Shown: positions 51,519 through 53,952 of the stretch, piece by piece
Layout: each line of letters begins with the position of its first letter
How positions within the stretch are numbered: the stretch's first letter is position 1
Origin: Cellulomonas hominis
GTDB lineage: Bacteria; Actinomycetota; Actinomycetes; Actinomycetales; Cellulomonadaceae
NCBI RefSeq assembly: GCF_901521055.1
Contig: NZ_CABEGA010000030.1
Location: 1 to 53,952 of the forward strand
Direction: 5' to 3'
Length of the DNA stretch: 53,952 nucleotides
Position numbers and translations under genes: made by a program
The notes under the pieces: generated by a model
What the model was told of the DNA's origin: nothing
Seen by the model: only the letters and a program-made list of their open reading frames with translations
Database searches by the model: none

Positions 51519-52490
51519 TCAGGCGGTGGGGGCGGCGACGCGCTCGGCGACGCTCCAGGCGATGCCGTCGAGGATGTCGTGCTCCGAGGTCACCACGTCG
51601 GTCAGCGTGCCGCCCGCGGCCTCGACCTCGGCGCGGACGCGCTGCACGACGGCCCGCCACACCAGGGCGCCGGCGCCGATGACGTCCACCCGGCCCGGGT
51701 GCATGAACCCGAGCGCCGCGCGGGACGCCCGGTCCCGCTCGAGCAGGTCGTCGCACGCCGCCACGACCTCCTCGACGGTCAGCACCGAGCCGTCGATCGC
51801 CGCGGAGTCGTAGGCGGGCAGCCGCAGCGCGTGCGCGGTCACGGTGGTCACCGACCCCGCGAGGCCCACCAGGGTGGCGGTGCGCCCGAACGGGACGTGC
51901 TGCGCCGCGACGTCGAGCGCCGCCCGGACGTCGGCCTCGGCTGCCGCGATCTCCGCGGCGGTCGGCGGGTCGGACTGCAGGTGCCGCTCGGTGATCCGCA
52001 CGCACCCGACGTCCATCGAGTACGCGGCCTCCGGCGTCTGCTCGCCCAGGACGACCTCGGTCGAGCCGCCGCCCAGGTCCACCACGAGGAACGGCCCCGG
52101 GTGCCGGCCGCCCAGCACGCCGGTCGCGCCGCGGAACGACAGCGCGGCCTCCTCGACGCCGCCGACGACCTCGGGCTCGACGCCCAGCGCCTCGCGGACC
52201 CCCGCGACGAACTCGTCGCGGTTCTCGGCGTCCCGCGACGCGCTGGTGGCGACGAACCGCACGGCCTCGACACCGAGCTCCTCGCAGACCTGCGCGTAGC
52301 GGCGGGTGGCGTCCAGGGTCCGGGCCATCGCCTCGGGGGCGATCCGGCCGGTGCGGTCCACGCCCTGCCCGAGCCGGACGACCTCCATCCGGCGGTGGAG
52401 GTCCGTCAGGGTCCCGGCGGTCACGTCGACGTCGGCCACCAGGAGCCGGATCGAGTTGGTCCCGCAGTCGATGGCAGCCACACGCGTCAC
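51519..52490 (-). CDS. ppx: Exopolyphosphatase / pppGpp phosphohydrolase (Ppx/GppA)
   Basis: 323 residues of the ASKHA fold. Phosphate 1 loop AAIDCGTNSIRLLVAD and phosphate 2 loop FLVVDLGGGSTEVVL flank the catalytic Glu region (GVEEAALSF). Short forms of this type in actinobacteria degrade polyphosphate; action on pppGpp is also possible. GTG 52490 is preferred over ATG 52499 because GGGAGG sits directly against the latter and nine bases before the former. Third gene of the conserved ftsB-DUF501-ppx group. Confidence 0.9.
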   Translation of the reverse strand: MTRVAAIDCGTNSIRLLVADVDVTAGTLTDLHRRMEVVRLGQGVDRTGRIAPEAMARTLDATRRYAQVCEELGVEAVRFVATSASRDAENRDEFVAGVREALGVEPEVVGGVEEAALSFRGATGVLGGRHPGPFLVVDLGGGSTEVVLGEQTPEAAYSMDVGCVRITERHLQSDPPTAAEIAAAEADVRAALDVAAQHVPFGRTATLVGLAGSVTTVTAHALRLPAYDSAAIDGSVLTVEEVVAACDDLLERDRASRAALGFMHPGRVDVIGAGALVWRAVVQRVRAEVEAAGGTLTDVVTSEHDILDGIAWSVAERVAAPTA

Positions 52491-52543
52491 GCGGACCATC
52501 CTCCCATCCCGGGCACGGGCCGCGCGCCGAGCCGGGCCCGGCG

Positions 52544-53152
52544 TCAGCAGGTGCAGCGGTCCGGGCGCCACACCTCGCGCAGCCGCAGCAGCACCTCGTC
52601 GCCGACCGGGTTCACGCCCGGCCCGGCGGCCAGCGCGTGCCCGACGACCACGTGCAGGCACTTCACGCGGGTCGGCATCCCGCCCGCCGAGATGCCGGCG
52701 ATCTCCGGCACCTCGCCGAGCTCGGCGCGGTCCGCGAGGTACGCCTCGTGCGCCCGCCGGTAGGCCGCCGCGAGCTCCGGCTCGGCCTGCACCCGCGCGG
52801 TCAGCTCCTTCATCAGGCCGCCCGCCTCCAGCGTGCTGACCGCACCGACGGCCGGCGGGCACGTCAGGTAGTACGTCGTCGGGAACGGCGTGCCGTCGTC
52901 CAGCCGGGGCGCCGTGCGGACCACGAGCGGCCGGCCGCACACGCACCGCGCCGCGACCCCCACCACGCCGCGAGCCGGCCGGCCGAGCTGCTCGCGCAGG
53001 ACCTCCCGGTCGGCGTCGGTCACCTCGGGGGCGTCGCGCCGCGCGCGCGGCACGTCGGCCGGGTCGGGCAGCGTGCCGACGCGCGCAGCAGCGTCGTCCG
53101 GCACCGCGGGGTCCGGGGTGGGCACGGCCGGGGTGGTGGGCAGGTCGGTCAC
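52544..53152 (-). CDS. DUF501 protein
   Basis: 202 residues. A disordered Pro/Asp-rich N-terminus of about 45 residues is followed by the DUF501 core: DREVLREQLGRPARGVVGVA, CVCGRPLVVRTAPRLDDGTPFPTT-like segment, YYLTCPPAVGAVSTLEAGG, and ISAGGMPTRVKCLHVVVGHA. CxC and further Cys residues, including the final CTC, suggest metal binding, which I cannot confirm. GTG 53152 follows GAGGACCCC. Always found between ftsB and ppx in actinobacteria as far as I recall (Rv1025); function unknown. Confidence 0.88.
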   Translation of the reverse strand: MTDLPTTPAVPTPDPAVPDDAAARVGTLPDPADVPRARRDAPEVTDADREVLREQLGRPARGVVGVAARCVCGRPLVVRTAPRLDDGTPFPTTYYLTCPPAVGAVSTLEAGGLMKELTARVQAEPELAAAYRRAHEAYLADRAELGEVPEIAGISAGGMPTRVKCLHVVVGHALAAGPGVNPVGDEVLLRLREVWRPDRCTC

Positions 53153-53187
53153 GGGGTCCTCGCGGGTCGGGCGGTCGTCGAACGGCG

Positions 53188-53952
53188 TCAGGGCGCCGTC
53201 GCGCCCCCGGTCGCGGAACCGGTCGCGGGGTCGGTCGCCGCGGAGCCGGAGCCGTCGGTGCCGTCGGCCGGCACCGGCCCATTCTCCCCCGAGGTCGCCG
53301 GGTCCGGGGACGGCGCCGTCCCGCCGGTGCCGGCGACGCCCGCGACCTGCACGGAGTCCCACACCTGGGCGTACCAGGGCCGCGTCGGGTCCTCGGTGTC
53401 GACCGCGGCCGGCCCCGGGAGCGTCTCCTCGGTGGCCGGGGCCTCCGGGACGACCTCCGGGTCGGCGACGCGGAGCGCCCGCTCGCCCGGCATCACGAAC
53501 GCCAGCCGCTCGCGGGCCTGCGCCTCCACGTACGCGGGGTCCGACCAGCGGTCGAGCTCGGCCTGCAGGTCCTCGTTGTCCTGCTCCGCCCGGGCGACCT
53601 CGGCGCGCAGCTGCTCGAGCTCGACCTGCTGGTCGAGGTACTGGCGCAGCGTCGGGAACACCAGGACGAAGGCGATGGACAGCACCAGCAGCATCACGAG
53701 CGCGCGGACGGTGAACAGCCGGGGGACGCGCTGCTGCACGGTCTCCGCACGACCGGACCGCCGGTCGGAGCCGCGGCCACCCGGACCGCCACCCGGACCG
53801 CCGCCCGGCCCGCCGGCGGGGCGGGAGCTGCTGGGACGGGACGCCGGGCGGGGCGCGGACGACGGCGTGGAGCGGGCGCGCGAGGCGGCCGGGCGCGGGG
53901 ACGCGGGCCGGGGGACGCTCTGCTGCGGGGCCGGGGTGCTGCGGGACGCCGG
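53188..53952 (-). CDS. ftsB: FtsB/DivIC-type septum protein, 5' end beyond window
   Basis: The visible frame runs open to the right edge, so the start lies outside. From the right: at least 70 residues rich in Pro, Ser, Arg and Gly (GPGGGPGGGPGG), then one membrane helix (VRALVMLLVLSIAFVLVFP). An extracytoplasmic coiled coil (YLDQQVELEQLRAEVARAEQ, NEDLQAELDRWSDP) and the family segment YVEAQARERLAFVMPGE follow, then a long disordered Ala/Pro/Asp tail. FtsB-like proteins bridge FtsL and FtsQ in the divisome. GTG 53739 is a possible internal start but the upstream coding pattern argues for a longer protein. Confidence 0.87.
   Translation of the reverse strand, partial: PASRSTPAPQQSVPRPASPRPAASRARSTPSSAPRPASRPSSSRPAGGPGGGPGGGPGGRGSDRRSGRAETVQQRVPRLFTVRALVMLLVLSIAFVLVFPTLRQYLDQQVELEQLRAEVARAEQDNEDLQAELDRWSDPAYVEAQARERLAFVMPGERALRVADPEVVPEAPATEETLPGPAAVDTEDPTRPWYAQVWDSVQVAGVAGTGGTAPSPDPATSGENGPVPADGTDGSGSAATDPATGSATGGATAP

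Overview
The window is very GC-rich, uses many GTG starts, and packs genes into operons with GTGA/ATGA overlaps. It encodes actinobacterial hallmarks: mycothiol S-conjugate amidase, GAF-ANTAR proteins, a PIN-PhoH protein, DUF4307, DUF501, DUF3140 and a HelD-like helicase. A high-GC actinomycete of the Cellulomonas type fits best; this placement is inference from gene content, not a database match.

Left and centre (about 0.4-31 kb) are mostly housekeeping. From xseB through fumC, phoH, a short-chain cis-prenyltransferase, hemolysin III, mca, DUF4307, greA, metB and cbs, the order matches what I recall of the Mycobacterium tuberculosis block Rv1107c to Rv1077. Local material lies between the anchors: a 37-bp tandem repeat array (1-430), a PfkB sugar kinase converging on an LpqY-SugABC-like importer (1.7-6.3 kb), beta-carbonic anhydrase, a chemoreceptor, a MarR/FUSC export pair, and a small secreted protein of unknown function (12.6 kb). 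metB, an AI-2E-family membrane protein and ilvA are translationally coupled. MsrA, a MerR regulator, a HEAT-repeat protein, DeoD, an FKBP, an alditol oxidase, CBS and a Bax-inhibitor-1 protein follow.

The stretch from 31.8 to 41.7 kb is accessory: an ABC-2 exporter, a NarL-type two-component system, a MarR/MFS divergent pair with a clear operator, a siderophore-interacting protein whose N-terminus looks frameshifted, a TusA-like protein, a small membrane protein and a HelD-like helicase.

The stretch from 41.7 to 48 kb is the most unusual. Five GAF-ANTAR-type RNA-binding regulators (one degenerate) are grouped around DUF3140 and a DHA2 exporter. Two of them are joined by a 26-codon ORF whose start and stop both sit in ATGA overlaps. 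The cluster ends at a tRNA gene with a Leu UAA anticodon but a short class I variable loop. Next come ndh with a possible Rex operator, a PadR/HAAS membrane pair with a hairpin-rich leader, and the conserved ftsB-DUF501-ppx group, with ftsB running off the right edge.

A recurring oddity is short tandem duplications that copy a gene's last codons and its TGA stop just downstream. They occur after ilvA, msrA, the TusA-like gene and the first ANTAR gene, so further stops follow in shifted frames.
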